Part shown: positions 54,735 through 64,000 of the stretch, piece after piece | How the letters are laid out: every line of letters begins with the position of its first letter | How positions within the stretch are numbered: the first letter of the stretch is position 1 | Assembly: GCF_003203515.1 (NCBI RefSeq) | Contig: NZ_BGNG01000001.1 | Coordinates: 682,001 to 746,000 of the forward strand | From: Glaciecola sp. KUL10 | GTDB taxonomy: Bacteria > Pseudomonadota > Gammaproteobacteria > Enterobacterales > Alteromonadaceae | Length of the DNA: 64,000 bases | Reading direction: 5' to 3' | Program-made: the position numbers and the translations under genes | The notes under the pieces: generated by a model | The model's database searches: none | What the model was told of the DNA's origin: nothing | Seen by the model: the letters and a program-made list of their open reading frames with translations, nothing else

Positions 54735-56162
54735 ATGAGCAAAAAGCTATTTATTAAAACTTGGGGCTGTCAAATGAACGAGTATGACTCGGAAAAAATG
54801 GCAGATCTATTGGATGCAACGCACGGCTATACTGAAGCTAAGGAAGCTGAGGAAGCTGATATAATCCTATTGAACACATGTTCTATTCGCGAGAAAGCTC
54901 AAGAAAAAGTGTTTCATCAACTTGGTCGTTGGAAAAACCTGAAAAAAGATAAACCTGAATTGATTATCGGTGTGGGTGGATGTGTGGCTTCTCAAGAAGG
55001 CTCTGAAATTAGAAAACGTGCGCCTTTCGTTGATATCGTATTCGGCCCTCAAACCCTTCATCGTTTGCCAGAGATGATAAAGCAGGTAAAAGGTGGTGAA
55101 GCATCTGTTGTAGACGTTAGCTTTCCTGAAATAGAGAAGTTTGACCGCTTACCAGAGCCACGAGCGGATGGTCCCACTGCATTTGTCTCTATTATGGAAG
55201 GCTGTTCTAAATATTGTAGTTTTTGCGTTGTACCCTACACACGAGGCGAAGAGGTAAGTCGCCCTGTCGATGATGTGCTATTAGAAGTTGCTCAATTAGC
55301 CTCTCAAGGCGTACGTGAAGTTAATTTACTCGGGCAAAATGTAAATGCATACCGAGGAGAAGATTTCGAAGGCGGTATTTGTCGATTTGCTGAATTACTA
55401 GAATTAGTAGCAGCTATCGATGGTATTGACCGAATCCGATATACAACATCTCATCCAGTAGAATTTACAGATGATATTATCGAAGCCTATAAAAACATTC
55501 CCGAATTAGTTGATCACCTTCACTTACCTGTTCAAAGTGGTTCAGATCGTATTTTGAATTTGATGAAGCGAGGTCACACAGCGATCGAATACAAATCAAC
55601 CATTCGAAAATTGAAGAAAGTGCGTCCCAACCTTTGCATGTCATCTGATTTCATCATAGGTTTTCCAGGAGAAACCGATGCCGACTTCGAAGCAACCATG
55701 GACCTTATTAATCACGTGGGATATGACATGAGCTTCAGTTTTATCTATAGCGCTCGTCCAGGGACACCAGCTGCAGATGCAATCGATGATGTAACAGAGG
55801 CAACTAAAAAACAACGCCTGCAAATTCTTCAAAATAGAATTAACCAAAATGCTCAACAGATTGCTAGAAATATGCTTGATACAACACAACGTATACTAGT
55901 TGAGGGCCCTTCCAAGAAAAATCCAATGGAATTAACGGGTCGCACGGAAAACAATCGTGTCGTTAATTTTGAAGGAAGCCCGGACATGGTTGGCGAATTT
56001 GTTGATGTAAAAATCACTAACGTATTTTCAAACTCGTTAAGAGGTGATGTCATTTTAAGAGAAGCAAATATGGGATTGCGTGTAGCAGTATCGCCAGAAA
56101 GTATATTAGCCAAACAGCCACACCCTGATGCTATTGGTGTAACGCAGTATGTGCCCGCATAA
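54735..56162 (+). CDS. miaB: tRNA-2-methylthio-N6-dimethylallyladenosine synthase MiaB
   Basis: Radical-SAM methylthiotransferase modifying A37 of tRNAs. The 475-residue product has the N-terminal UPF0004 cysteines ([30 protein letters not shown]), the radical-SAM motif [30 protein letters not shown], and a C-terminal TRAM domain (about 380-450). First gene of miaB-ybeZ-ybeY-corC-lnt, the conserved gammaproteobacterial order. Confidence 0.97.
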   Translation: MSKKLFIKTWGCQMNEYDSEKMADLLDATHGYTEAKEAEEADIILLNTCSIREKAQEKVFHQLGRWKNLKKDKPELIIGVGGCVASQEGSEIRKRAPFVDIVFGPQTLHRLPEMIKQVKGGEASVVDVSFPEIEKFDRLPEPRADGPTAFVSIMEGCSKYCSFCVVPYTRGEEVSRPVDDVLLEVAQLASQGVREVNLLGQNVNAYRGEDFEGGICRFAELLELVAAIDGIDRIRYTTSHPVEFTDDIIEAYKNIPELVDHLHLPVQSGSDRILNLMKRGHTAIEYKSTIRKLKKVRPNLCMSSDFIIGFPGETDADFEATMDLINHVGYDMSFSFIYSARPGTPAADAIDDVTEATKKQRLQILQNRINQNAQQIARNMLDTTQRILVEGPSKKNPMELTGRTENNRVVNFEGSPDMVGEFVDVKITNVFSNSLRGDVILREANMGLRVAVSPESILAKQPHPDAIGVTQYVPA

Positions 56163-56187
56163 ATAACAAATTAATTGAGGTAAAAGC

Positions 56188-57255
56188 TTGAGCAAACTAG
56201 TTAGTAACGAAATCGTATTACAACCAGAAGACAATAAACGTCTTTCTAGCCTATGCGGCCCTTTTGACGATAATATAAAACAGATTGAGCGCCGATTAGG
56301 AGTTGAAATCACTTACCGAAATAATTGTTTCAAAGTGCTAGGCGACCCTCAGCAAGCTAATGGTGCAAGTGAATTACTCAAGCTTTTGTACATAGAAACA
56401 CAACCGGTAAAAGGTAGCATTCCTAGCCTAGAACCAGACCAAGTTCACCTTGCAATTCAAGAGGCAAAGTGTCTTGAACGCGCAGAAGCAGGTGATTATG
56501 GCAAAGAAGTACACATCAAAACTAAGCGTGGCGTAATTAAACCGCGCAACCCCAACCAGTCAAAATATGTGACCAATGTTGTCAACCACGATATCACTTT
56601 TGGTGTGGGCCCAGCAGGGACTGGTAAAACATATCTAGCTGTTGCATGCGCGGTAGATGCGCTTGAGAGGCAAGAAATACGAAGAATACTGTTGACGCGT
56701 CCAGCAGTTGAAGCTGGAGAAAAACTTGGCTTCTTACCAGGTGATTTATCGCAAAAAGTCGACCCATATTTACGACCGTTGTATGACGCACTTTTTGAAA
56801 TGTTAGGCTTTGAAAAAGTCGAAAAACTTATCGAAAGAAATGTAATAGAAGTAGCGCCTTTAGCTTATATGCGGGGCAGAACACTTAACGACGCTTTTAT
56901 TATTTTGGACGAAAGCCAGAACACAACCGTAGAGCAAATGAAGATGTTCTTAACCCGTATTGGCTTTAACTCTAAAGCAGTGATCACAGGAGACATTACT
57001 CAAATCGACTTGCCTCGTGGCGCTAAATCAGGTCTTCGACACGCTATTGAGGTACTGGGTGAAGTGAATGACATTTCATTTAACTTCTTTAATGCACAAG
57101 ACGTCGTTCGCCATCCTGTTGTCGCTCGGATTGTTCAAGCCTACGAAGATTACGACGCTAAAGTTGAAAAAGAAGCTAAAATAAAAAAAGAACACTATTT
57201 ACGCGAACAAGCTGCAAAAGATGTAGCTAATAAAAACGACGATTCGGCATCTTAA
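56188..57255 (+). CDS. ybeZ: PhoH-like ATPase YbeZ (TTG start)
   Basis: Cytoplasmic PhoH-family NTPase (355 residues) associated with YbeY in RNA metabolism. It has the Walker A GVGPAGTGKTYLAVACAV, RPAVEAGEKLGFLPGD, and FIILDESQNTTVEQMKMFLTR. It starts with TTG at 56188 preceded by GAGG; no earlier ATG fits. Lies 25 bases after miaB and 76 bases before ybeY, with a stem-loop between. Confidence 0.95.
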   Translation: MSKLVSNEIVLQPEDNKRLSSLCGPFDDNIKQIERRLGVEITYRNNCFKVLGDPQQANGASELLKLLYIETQPVKGSIPSLEPDQVHLAIQEAKCLERAEAGDYGKEVHIKTKRGVIKPRNPNQSKYVTNVVNHDITFGVGPAGTGKTYLAVACAVDALERQEIRRILLTRPAVEAGEKLGFLPGDLSQKVDPYLRPLYDALFEMLGFEKVEKLIERNVIEVAPLAYMRGRTLNDAFIILDESQNTTVEQMKMFLTRIGFNSKAVITGDITQIDLPRGAKSGLRHAIEVLGEVNDISFNFFNAQDVVRHPVVARIVQAYEDYDAKVEKEAKIKKEHYLREQAAKDVANKNDDSAS

Positions 57256-57279
57256 TGCCTCTTGCCCAAGATCAAACCC

Positions 57280-57311
57280 GCTTGTGTGTTGCTAGTAAAC
57301 AGCACACAAGC
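57280..57311 (+). other. Stem-loop between ybeZ and ybeY
   Basis: GCTTGTGTG (57280-57288) pairs perfectly with CACACAAGC (57303-57311). No T tract follows and the operon continues, so it is more likely an mRNA processing or stability element than a terminator. Confidence 0.5.
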
Positions 57312-57331
57312 CAATATTCATTAAATCTTCG

Positions 57332-57832
57332 ATGAATTACTGTATCAATATAGACCTACAAAATGCGCTCTCTGCTGAATCAGACGGGCAATTTATTCCA
57401 ACTGATGCCCAATTTGATACTTGGTTTAAAAAAGCGTTAGCATTGCAAGAGCAACGCGTAATCGACAAAGATTGTGAATTAACAATTAGATTGGTCGATG
57501 CAACAGAGTCGCATAGCATAAATCATGAGTATCGCGACAAAGCAAAGCCAACAAATGTATTGTCGTTTCCTTCTGACCTGCCAGCTTTTATAATTGAATC
57601 CGAAGCGACTTATTATTTAGGGGATTTAATTGTTTGTTCGTCGGTCTTATTTAAAGAGGCAGCAGAACAAAATAAAAAACTAGAAGACCATTGGGCACAT
57701 ATTTGCATACATGGTTTATTGCATTTATTGGGTTATGACCATATAAATGACGATGAAGCAGTGCAAATGGAAGCACTAGAAACAAAAATACTGGCCGAAT
57801 TGGGTATTGACGACCCATATAAAGATATTTAA
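57332..57832 (+). CDS. ybeY: Endoribonuclease YbeY
   Basis: Zinc metalloendoribonuclease for 16S rRNA 3' maturation and ribosome quality control. The 166-residue product has the metal motif HGLLHLLGYDH (HxxxHxxxxxH), and LSFPSDLPA, YYLGDLIVC. It lies 32 bases before corC. Confidence 0.96.
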   Translation: MNYCINIDLQNALSAESDGQFIPTDAQFDTWFKKALALQEQRVIDKDCELTIRLVDATESHSINHEYRDKAKPTNVLSFPSDLPAFIIESEATYYLGDLIVCSSVLFKEAAEQNKKLEDHWAHICIHGLLHLLGYDHINDDEAVQMEALETKILAELGIDDPYKDI

Positions 57833-57864
57833 CACTTAAAATACAAAAGATAACGAGCAAAACT

Positions 57865-58725
57865 ATGAGCGACGACAACCCCCACTCTACCAACGGCTCT
57901 GCTAATAAAGGCTGGTTGGATTCAATTACACAAGCCTTTCGTGGAGAGCCGAGAAACAAAGAAGAGTTATCAGAAGTCATTTCTGATGCACAACAGCGAG
58001 AGCTTATCGACCCTCAAACGAAAGAAATGATTGAGGGCGTAATGGAAGTCAGCGAAATGCGCGTCAGGGATATCATGATCCCACGCGCTCAAATGATTAC
58101 CTTAGATATCGAGCAAAGTGCAGAAGAGTTTTTGCCACTCATACTAGAATCTGCTCACAGTCGATATCCAGTAATTAGTGAAGATAAAGATCATATTGAA
58201 GGCATACTATTAGCTAAAGATTTATTGAAATTTGCATTTGATAAAGATAAAGAATTTTTACTTAAAGACATTGTGCGTGAAGCGATAATTGTACCGGAAA
58301 GTAAGCGCGTTGATGTTTTGTTGAAAGAGTTTAGACAGCAGCGCTATCACATGGCAATCGTGGTGGATGAATATGGTGGCGTATCTGGTCTTGTGACGAT
58401 TGAAGACATATTGGAGTTGATTGTCGGCGAGATCGAAGATGAGTTTGATACAGAAATTGGTGAAACAGATGATATTCGCCCCTTAAACAAATCGACCTAT
58501 TCCGTAAAAGCACTTACCCCAGTTGAAGACTTCAACGAATTTTTCGAAACATCCCTCAACGAAGAAGAAAGCGATACTATTGGTGGTGTAGTTCTTCGAG
58601 CCTTTGGGCATATGCCAGAAACCGATAATGAAGTTGAAATAGACGGAATTCAATTTAAAGTCACACACTCAGATAAACGCAGAATTGTTCAACTGAAGGT
58701 GACCCTTCCAGACTCGGAGAAGTAA
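57865..58725 (+). CDS. corC: CorC/YbeX CBS-domain protein
   Basis: 286-residue protein with two CBS domains (about 75-190; VRDIMIPRAQMITLDI, SRYPVISEDKDHIEGILLAKDLL, MAIVVDEYGGVSGLVTIEDILELIVGEIEDEFD) and a C-terminal CorC/HlyC transporter-associated domain (about 205-283). Linked to magnesium/cobalt efflux in E. coli and to ribosome biology through ybeZ and ybeY. Its stop (58723-58725) lies just before the likely lnt start. Confidence 0.95.
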   Translation: MSDDNPHSTNGSANKGWLDSITQAFRGEPRNKEELSEVISDAQQRELIDPQTKEMIEGVMEVSEMRVRDIMIPRAQMITLDIEQSAEEFLPLILESAHSRYPVISEDKDHIEGILLAKDLLKFAFDKDKEFLLKDIVREAIIVPESKRVDVLLKEFRQQRYHMAIVVDEYGGVSGLVTIEDILELIVGEIEDEFDTEIGETDDIRPLNKSTYSVKALTPVEDFNEFFETSLNEEESDTIGGVVLRAFGHMPETDNEVEIDGIQFKVTHSDKRRIVQLKVTLPDSEK

Positions 58726-58726
58726 A

Positions 58727-60238
58727 CTGAGCGCGCCAATACAATACTTCTTTCAAATAGTATTTGGCGCAAGCCTAACTTTTGCATTTGCTCCTTTTGA
58801 TCATTGGTGGCTGGCCTTTCTAGTGCTACCGATTAGCATTTTCATTATTAAAATAAGTAAGCATTCTGGTTTTAAGCATGGTTTTTGCTTTGCCTTAGGT
58901 TACTTCGGTGTAGGTATCAGTTGGGTACATGTGAGCATTGCTGATTTCGGCGGCTTACCATTGATAGGCTCGATAGCATTAATGCTTTTATTGTGCGGAT
59001 ACTTAGCTCTATATCCGGCCGTTGTTTTTATGTTGTTAAAACGCTATGTAAAAATACAGCATTGGCCAATCGTGTTGCCGCTTCTCTGGCTGATAATGGA
59101 ATGGTTGCGCGCTCGTTTTTTAACTGGGTTTCCTTGGCTTTCAATTGGCTATAGCCAACTTGAAGGGCCCTTGAATGGCTTATTCCCGGTTGTAGGTGAG
59201 ATTGGTGTTTCGACGATATTAGTTTGCTTGAGTGCAAGTCTTGCACTTGGTTTGGTTCGCAAACGAATACACTATTCTATTATTTTATGTACAGTTGTAT
59301 TGGCTACATCTTACTCGATCCAAAATATCGATTGGGTCACAGTAGACAAAACGAAAAACGCTAAAGTCACTATGGTTCAAGGCAATATCCCTCAATCGCT
59401 GCGTTGGACGCCCGAACAAGACATCCCAACCATGCAAAAATACTTGACGATGACTGAAGAACACTGGGATTCTGACTTAATAATATGGCCTGAAGCCGCC
59501 ATACCAAAACTAGAACCTATCGCCAGTGAGTTTATTGATTTATTGGATCGACGCGCTACTAGCGAGCACGCTGCATTAATCACTGGGATCGTCAATTACC
59601 AATTTGAAACAGAACGCGTTTATAACAATTTAATCGCACTGGGTCTGGATACAAAAACTCAAAATACGATCCCATATCGCTATATGCATAGTAACAGGTT
59701 CGCCAAGCATCATTTGCTGCCGATAGGCGAATTTGTGCCGTTTGAATCATTCTTAAGGGGACTTGCTCCGATATTTGACTTGCCGATGTCATCATTTACA
59801 AGGGGCGACTATCAGCAACACAATTTGAAAGTAAAGGGGTTTAACCTTACACCAGCCATCTGTTTTGAAATTGTTTTTCCTGCACAAATAGCGGCTAACT
59901 TGTATGATGATACCGATGCGATTATTACTGTTAGCAACGATGCATGGTTTGGAGATTCTCATGGACCTCATCAACACCTTCAAATTGCGCAAGTAAGAGC
60001 ACGAGAATTTGGCCTACCCGTGTTTCGAGCAACGAACAATGGTGTGACAGCTTTTGTTGATCACAAAGGAGAAATTTCAAAAATTGCTCCCCAGTTTAAA
60101 GATGCGACATTGACTAACAGTGTCACCTTTGTCGAGGGCAAAACACCCTACAGAATTTATGGCGACTATCCAACTTGGCTATTTTTTGTTTTTCTTAACC
60201 TATTATTGCTACTAAACAATCTCCGTCAGTCTGATTAA
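58727..60238 (+). CDS. lnt: Apolipoprotein N-acyltransferase (probable CTG start)
   Basis: Membrane enzyme adding the third acyl chain to lipoproteins. The 503-residue product has several N-terminal TM segments and a C-terminal nitrilase-like domain; the catalytic Glu-Lys-Cys triad is in IIWPEAAIP, KHHLLPIGEF and TPAICFEIV. The family N-terminus (GASLTFAFAPFDHWWLAFL) lies upstream of the first GTG (58823). The frame is open back to CTG at 58727, which follows a GGAG (58715-58718) eight bases earlier. No ATG, GTG or TTG exists in that stretch, so CTG is the best start unless a base is wrong. Confidence 0.88.
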   Translation: MSAPIQYFFQIVFGASLTFAFAPFDHWWLAFLVLPISIFIIKISKHSGFKHGFCFALGYFGVGISWVHVSIADFGGLPLIGSIALMLLLCGYLALYPAVVFMLLKRYVKIQHWPIVLPLLWLIMEWLRARFLTGFPWLSIGYSQLEGPLNGLFPVVGEIGVSTILVCLSASLALGLVRKRIHYSIILCTVVLATSYSIQNIDWVTVDKTKNAKVTMVQGNIPQSLRWTPEQDIPTMQKYLTMTEEHWDSDLIIWPEAAIPKLEPIASEFIDLLDRRATSEHAALITGIVNYQFETERVYNNLIALGLDTKTQNTIPYRYMHSNRFAKHHLLPIGEFVPFESFLRGLAPIFDLPMSSFTRGDYQQHNLKVKGFNLTPAICFEIVFPAQIAANLYDDTDAIITVSNDAWFGDSHGPHQHLQIAQVRAREFGLPVFRATNNGVTAFVDHKGEISKIAPQFKDATLTNSVTFVEGKTPYRIYGDYPTWLFFVFLNLLLLLNNLRQSD

Positions 60239-60468
60239 AAAACAACCTTCTTTATTAAAGTATTAATAATTTTAATTAAATCATTGAAAATTATGCGCTT
60301 AATACCTACCTTTATTGCAAACAAATGTAATCCAATAAGCGATTAGTAACATATTAATCATTGGCTATGACTTTAATTCGAGTTTTTCGATGTGCAAAGC
60401 ATGATTAATCGACTTTTTCTTAATGTGTTAATTGCGTATAAGTAGTAGCAACTTTGGTAGGAGAAACC

Positions 60469-61671
60469 ATGTTACAAAACATAAAAGATTTATTTAAACA
60501 CGATGCCGCTGGCGGAGTGTTACTTGTAATCGCTGCATTAATTGCAATGATAATGGCTAATACAGGGCTCAACCCTTTCTATCAAGGGCTATTTGAAACC
60601 CCCGTCGCAGTAAAATTTGGAGCCTTCGAAGTTAATAAGCCTTTTTTACTTTGGGTAAATGATGGTTTGATGGCTATTTTCTTCTTTTTAGTAGGGCTTG
60701 AGGTCAAACGGGAAATTCTTGCCGGACATCTTCAATCACGTGACCAAGTCATGCTTCCAGCTGTTGGCGCTGTTGCTGGGATTGCAATACCAGCAGTAAT
60801 TTATGTGTTCTTTAACTTTGAAGAACCGACGGGCATTAACGGCTGGGCGATACCAGCAGCGACCGACATTGCATTTGCACTTGGGGTTTATAGCCTTTTT
60901 GGTCGTTCATTACCCATAACCCTGAAATTATTTTTACTGTCAGTCGCCATATTTGACGACATAGGCGCAATCCTTATTATTGCTTTGTTCTATTCTGCAG
61001 AATTATCAACAACATCGCTGGTCATTGCAGGTTTTGGTTTACTCGGTTTATTTATTTTGAACCGATTAGGTGTGCGTTCACAAGGCCTTTACATCCTAAT
61101 TGGCGTTGTAATTTGGGCGGCTGTATTGAAATCGGGCGTCCACGCTACGCTAGCCGGTTTTGCAATGGCTTGGTTTATTCCACTGCGAGGTAAAAATAGA
61201 AGTGGCCATGAAATGCTTCCCCATCTAGAGCACAAGTTGCACCCTTGGGTTGCGTTTTTAATTTTACCGATATTTGCTTTTGCAAATGCTGGAGTGCAAG
61301 TAATTGGTGCGACGGGTGATTTAATTATTCCCGTGGTGATTGGCGTTATGGTAGGTTTGTTCATAGGAAAACAAATAGGTATTTTCGGAGCCTGTTGGTT
61401 AGCAGTAAAAGCGGGATTCGCCAAACTTCCCGAGGGCGTCACATGGGGTCAACTATACGGAGCCTCGATACTTTGCGGTATTGGGTTTACAATGAGTTTG
61501 TTTATCGGCTCCCTAGCATTTGAAACTGCTGATCCCGTTTACCTTGATAGTGTAAAAGTGGGCGTTTTAGGTGGTTCAATATTATCTGCAATTTTGGGTG
61601 GCATTGTAATTTCGAGGTCAGCTAAATCTTTTGACAAAAGACAAAACCCTGATTTAGCAAATAATACTTAA
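60469..61671 (+). CDS. nhaA: Na+/H+ antiporter NhaA
   Basis: Inner-membrane sodium/proton antiporter for salt and pH homeostasis. The 400-residue product has about twelve TM segments; the ion-binding aspartates are in ATDIAFALGV and VAIFDDIGAIL, and the pH-sensing-region histidine is in LKSGVHATLAGF. GTAGGAG precedes the ATG at 60469. It stands alone with its own terminator; no nhaR gene is adjacent. Confidence 0.97.
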   Translation: MLQNIKDLFKHDAAGGVLLVIAALIAMIMANTGLNPFYQGLFETPVAVKFGAFEVNKPFLLWVNDGLMAIFFFLVGLEVKREILAGHLQSRDQVMLPAVGAVAGIAIPAVIYVFFNFEEPTGINGWAIPAATDIAFALGVYSLFGRSLPITLKLFLLSVAIFDDIGAILIIALFYSAELSTTSLVIAGFGLLGLFILNRLGVRSQGLYILIGVVIWAAVLKSGVHATLAGFAMAWFIPLRGKNRSGHEMLPHLEHKLHPWVAFLILPIFAFANAGVQVIGATGDLIIPVVIGVMVGLFIGKQIGIFGACWLAVKAGFAKLPEGVTWGQLYGASILCGIGFTMSLFIGSLAFETADPVYLDSVKVGVLGGSILSAILGGIVISRSAKSFDKRQNPDLANNT

Positions 61672-61689
61672 ACATATAATTAAGACCAA

Positions 61690-61714
61690 AAGGCGCTTTG
61701 ATAAGCGCCTTTTT
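61690..61714 (+). terminator. Terminator after nhaA
   Basis: AAGGCGCTT (61690-61698) pairs with AAGCGCCTT (61703-61711), loop of 4 bases, then a T run. Confidence 0.88.
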
Positions 61715-61812
61715 AATGAGGTACGATCTCTAAATGATTACCAAAGGGTCTATAATCCGCGCTAATTGTTGTGATTAGGTTCTAAATATACTTATAAGAA
61801 GAGATAGCTACC

Positions 61813-63522
61813 TTGCAGATTTTTAATACATTTAAGTTTAATAATATCCGTGGTGATATTTTGGGTGGTGTGACCGCCGCCATCGTCTCTTTACCTCTTG
61901 CTCTGACTTTTGGCGTTGCCTCTGGAGTTGGCCCAGAAGCGGGGCTTTATGGCGCAATCATTATTGGCTTTTTTGCCGCTATATTTGGCGGCACCCCTAC
62001 TTTAATATCGGAACCGACCGGCCCAATGACTGTGATTATGGCAGCAGTTGTCACAGCCTTGATCATTGATAACCCTGATAAAGGTATCGCGATGGCATTT
62101 ACGGTCGTCATGATTGCAGGTGCAACTCAAATTATATTTGGCCTTCTAAAGTTAGGTAAATACATCACCTTAATGCCTTACAGCGTGATAAGTGGGTTTA
62201 TGTCTGGCATCGGTTGTATATTAATTATTATGCAGTTGGCACCCGCATTGGGTTCTCCAGCACCATCAGGTGGCGTTTTAGGCACACTTTCTAATTTAGA
62301 TAATATTTTAGCTGCTATCAGTTGGCCTGAACTTTCTATGGCATTAGCAACGCTGGTAATACTTTTCGCAACGCCCAAAAAGTGGAAACGTTTTGTGCCC
62401 CCACAGTTAATTGCATTGGTGCTCATTTCAGCATTTTCAATTTGGTTTTTTACTGACGACCCAATTAGAAGAATTGGTGAGATCAACGTCAGCTTACCAA
62501 ACATGGTTTTCCCTACATTTACCGAAGCTCAAATCAAAACCATGGTGTTAGATGGCATTGTTTTGGGAATGCTTGGCTGTATAGATTCTATGTTAACCTC
62601 AGTGATCGCAGATAACCTAACAAGAAGCGAACACAAATCTGATAAAGAACTGGTCGGTCAAGGTATTGGTAACATAATGTCTGGTTTATTTGGCGGTTTA
62701 CCTGGTGCCGGCGCGACAATGGGTACTGTCGTCAATATCCAATCGGGTGCTAGAACAGCATTATCGGGCGTCGTTCGCGTACTGGTGTTAGTGATAGCAA
62801 TTTTTGGTGCATCACAGCTGATCTCCATCATTCCAATAGCTGTTCTAGCAGGTATTGCAGTAAAAGTCGGCATCGACATACTTGATTGGAGCTTCATAAA
62901 ACGCGCTCATACAGTCTCAAAGCAAACATCCTTGATCATGCTAACCGTTCTTCTGCTGACAGTGTTTGTAGACCTTGTTGTAGCCGTTGGGATTGGAGTA
63001 TTTATTGCTAATATCATCACGATTGAAAAATTGAGTGCCGCACAAGCCAAAAACATTAAAGCAATCAGTGACGTTGATGACAGAATCCCACTGGATACAA
63101 AGCAACGATTATTGCTAAACAAAGCCAATGGTGAAATCTTATTCTTCTATTTAAGTGGTACGATGATTTTTGGTGTTTCCAAAGCAATGTCTCGTGAGCT
63201 AAAAAGTATGAGCTCTCAAAAAGTATTGATCATTGATTTAAGTGATGTTTCATTTTTGGATGACACAATTATTTTATCAATAGAGAACCTGATTAAAGAT
63301 GCTTTGCAACTAGAACGTGAAGTTATAATGGTTGTGAAACAAACAAGTTCAATGCAAAGGCTAACGGAAATGGGCTTTACTGAGCTTATATCACCAACAC
63401 GTTTCATGAAAGATCGTACCCAAGCGCTAGAAGCAGGGGCGAAAATTCTTGCCGACATGAAACAACTTGAATTTGACAATGCGTCTACTAAACGTTATGA
63501 GAACCACACCATTGCAGAATAG
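61813..63522 (+). CDS. SulP family anion transporter with STAS domain (TTG start)
   Basis: 569-residue SLC26/SulP transporter with about ten to twelve hydrophobic segments (residues 10-400), including LISEPTGPMTVIMAAVVT and GLFGGLPGAGATMGTVVNIQSGARTALSG, and a C-terminal cytoplasmic STAS domain (about 440-555; LLNKANGEILFFYLSGTMIFG, VLIIDLSDVSFLDDT). Substrate may be sulfate, bicarbonate or a carboxylate and cannot be told from sequence alone. It begins with TTG at 61813; upstream AAGAAGAGAT may serve as ribosome binding site. Confidence 0.92.
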   Translation: MQIFNTFKFNNIRGDILGGVTAAIVSLPLALTFGVASGVGPEAGLYGAIIIGFFAAIFGGTPTLISEPTGPMTVIMAAVVTALIIDNPDKGIAMAFTVVMIAGATQIIFGLLKLGKYITLMPYSVISGFMSGIGCILIIMQLAPALGSPAPSGGVLGTLSNLDNILAAISWPELSMALATLVILFATPKKWKRFVPPQLIALVLISAFSIWFFTDDPIRRIGEINVSLPNMVFPTFTEAQIKTMVLDGIVLGMLGCIDSMLTSVIADNLTRSEHKSDKELVGQGIGNIMSGLFGGLPGAGATMGTVVNIQSGARTALSGVVRVLVLVIAIFGASQLISIIPIAVLAGIAVKVGIDILDWSFIKRAHTVSKQTSLIMLTVLLLTVFVDLVVAVGIGVFIANIITIEKLSAAQAKNIKAISDVDDRIPLDTKQRLLLNKANGEILFFYLSGTMIFGVSKAMSRELKSMSSQKVLIIDLSDVSFLDDTIILSIENLIKDALQLEREVIMVVKQTSSMQRLTEMGFTELISPTRFMKDRTQALEAGAKILADMKQLEFDNASTKRYENHTIAE

Positions 63523-63545
63523 ATAAACCGTGTTGTATGCTAGAT

Positions 63546-63567
63546 AATTAAAAATTAAAAATTAAAA
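63546..63567. repeat. Short A/T-rich tandem repeat
   Basis: Three near-copies of AATTAAAA lie directly before the aminotransferase start. Possibly a phase-variable spacer, but too short to claim function. Confidence 0.4.
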
Positions 63568-63578
63568 AGAAGAAAAGT

Positions 63579-64000
63579 ATGGCCAAAGGAACCCATCAAT
63601 ATCAAGATGATCCGCGTAATGAGCATATCTTAATCAACATCAATGGTGAGTATTTCGCCAGAGCAGATGCCAAGATATCGGTGTTTGACAGCGGGTTTAT
63701 TTTAGGAGATGGCGTCTGGGAAGGCATCAGACTACATGAAGGTAAACTAGCGTTTATCGAACAACACATGAAACGCCTTTACGACGGTGCAAAAGCGCTA
63801 GACATGCAAATGAATGTCAGCAAAGACGAATTGGTCCAACGCCTTTACGAAACCTGCCGTAAAAACAAAATGCACGATGGTGTTCATATCCGCTTAATGG
63901 TCACACGCGGTATCAAAGCAACACCCTATCAAGACCCTCGTGTCACGATAACACCACCCACCATTGTCATTATTGCTGAGCATAAAAAAGCATTGGGTCT
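63579..64000 (+). CDS. Class IV aminotransferase, partial (cut by window end)
   Basis: First 140 or so residues of a pyridoxal-phosphate class IV aminotransferase (branched-chain or D-amino-acid type). The segments LININGEYFARADAKISVFDSGF, GDGVWEGIRLHEGKL and HIRLMVTRG match the N-terminal domain; the catalytic lysine lies beyond the window. Precise substrate cannot be set. AGAAG lies 9 bases before the ATG at 63579. Confidence 0.85.
   Translation, partial: MAKGTHQYQDDPRNEHILININGEYFARADAKISVFDSGFILGDGVWEGIRLHEGKLAFIEQHMKRLYDGAKALDMQMNVSKDELVQRLYETCRKNKMHDGVHIRLMVTRGIKATPYQDPRVTITPPTIVIIAEHKKALG

Overview
The window looks like chromosomal DNA of a marine gammaproteobacterium of the order Alteromonadales, probably Alteromonadaceae. 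I infer this from protein sequences that closely follow E. coli housekeeping orthologues, conserved gammaproteobacterial gene order, a HexR-type Entner-Doudoroff cluster, a monomeric NADP-isocitrate dehydrogenase, an AGCS symporter beside a tricorn-like S41 protease, and moderately low G+C judged by eye. Most of the window is core genome. No prophage, CRISPR array or large island is visible.

Layout. (1) 1-8008: central carbon metabolism, with zwf-pgl-edd-glk-eda on the minus strand, divergent hexR-pykA, and two good HexR operators between them. (2) 8113-13114: a saccharopine-dehydrogenase-like oxidoreductase, a frameshifted ydjA nitroreductase, sppA, a SprT metalloprotease and yfbV. (3) 13463-19326: trxB-aat-bpt-infA facing clpS-clpA, then cspD. 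This supplies the N-degron recognition and unfolding route. (4) 19604-28565: rluE, mnmA-hflD-purB, a six-TM class III adenylate cyclase, roxA, and icd on the opposite strand. (5) 28996-37790: ychJ, kdsA, sirB2, a lone HicB-like protein, prmC-prfA-hemA, lolB, ispE (frameshifted), tRNA-Gln and prs.

(6) 37868-41888: the most interesting locus. A periplasmic branched-chain-type binding protein overlaps a hybrid histidine kinase whose second PAS domain carries the LOV photoreceptor signature with the adduct cysteine. Together they could read both a periplasmic ligand and blue light. (7) 42015-46440: a small lipoprotein, rplY-pth-ychF, a 179-bp MITE-like inverted repeat and an unrecognised 338-codon ORF. 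(8) 46615-60238: tRNA Met-Leu-Gln-Gln, an AGCS symporter, a tricorn-like protease, a 57-residue membrane protein, ubiF, an EamA transporter, then miaB-ybeZ-ybeY-corC-lnt. (9) 60469-64000: nhaA, a SulP transporter with STAS domain, and the start of a class IV aminotransferase cut by the window end.

Two conserved genes (ydjA and the normally essential ispE) each appear to lack one base at or beside a homopolymer run. Sequencing error is the simplest explanation, but the reads need checking. All assignments come from reading motifs and gene order by eye; no database search was run.
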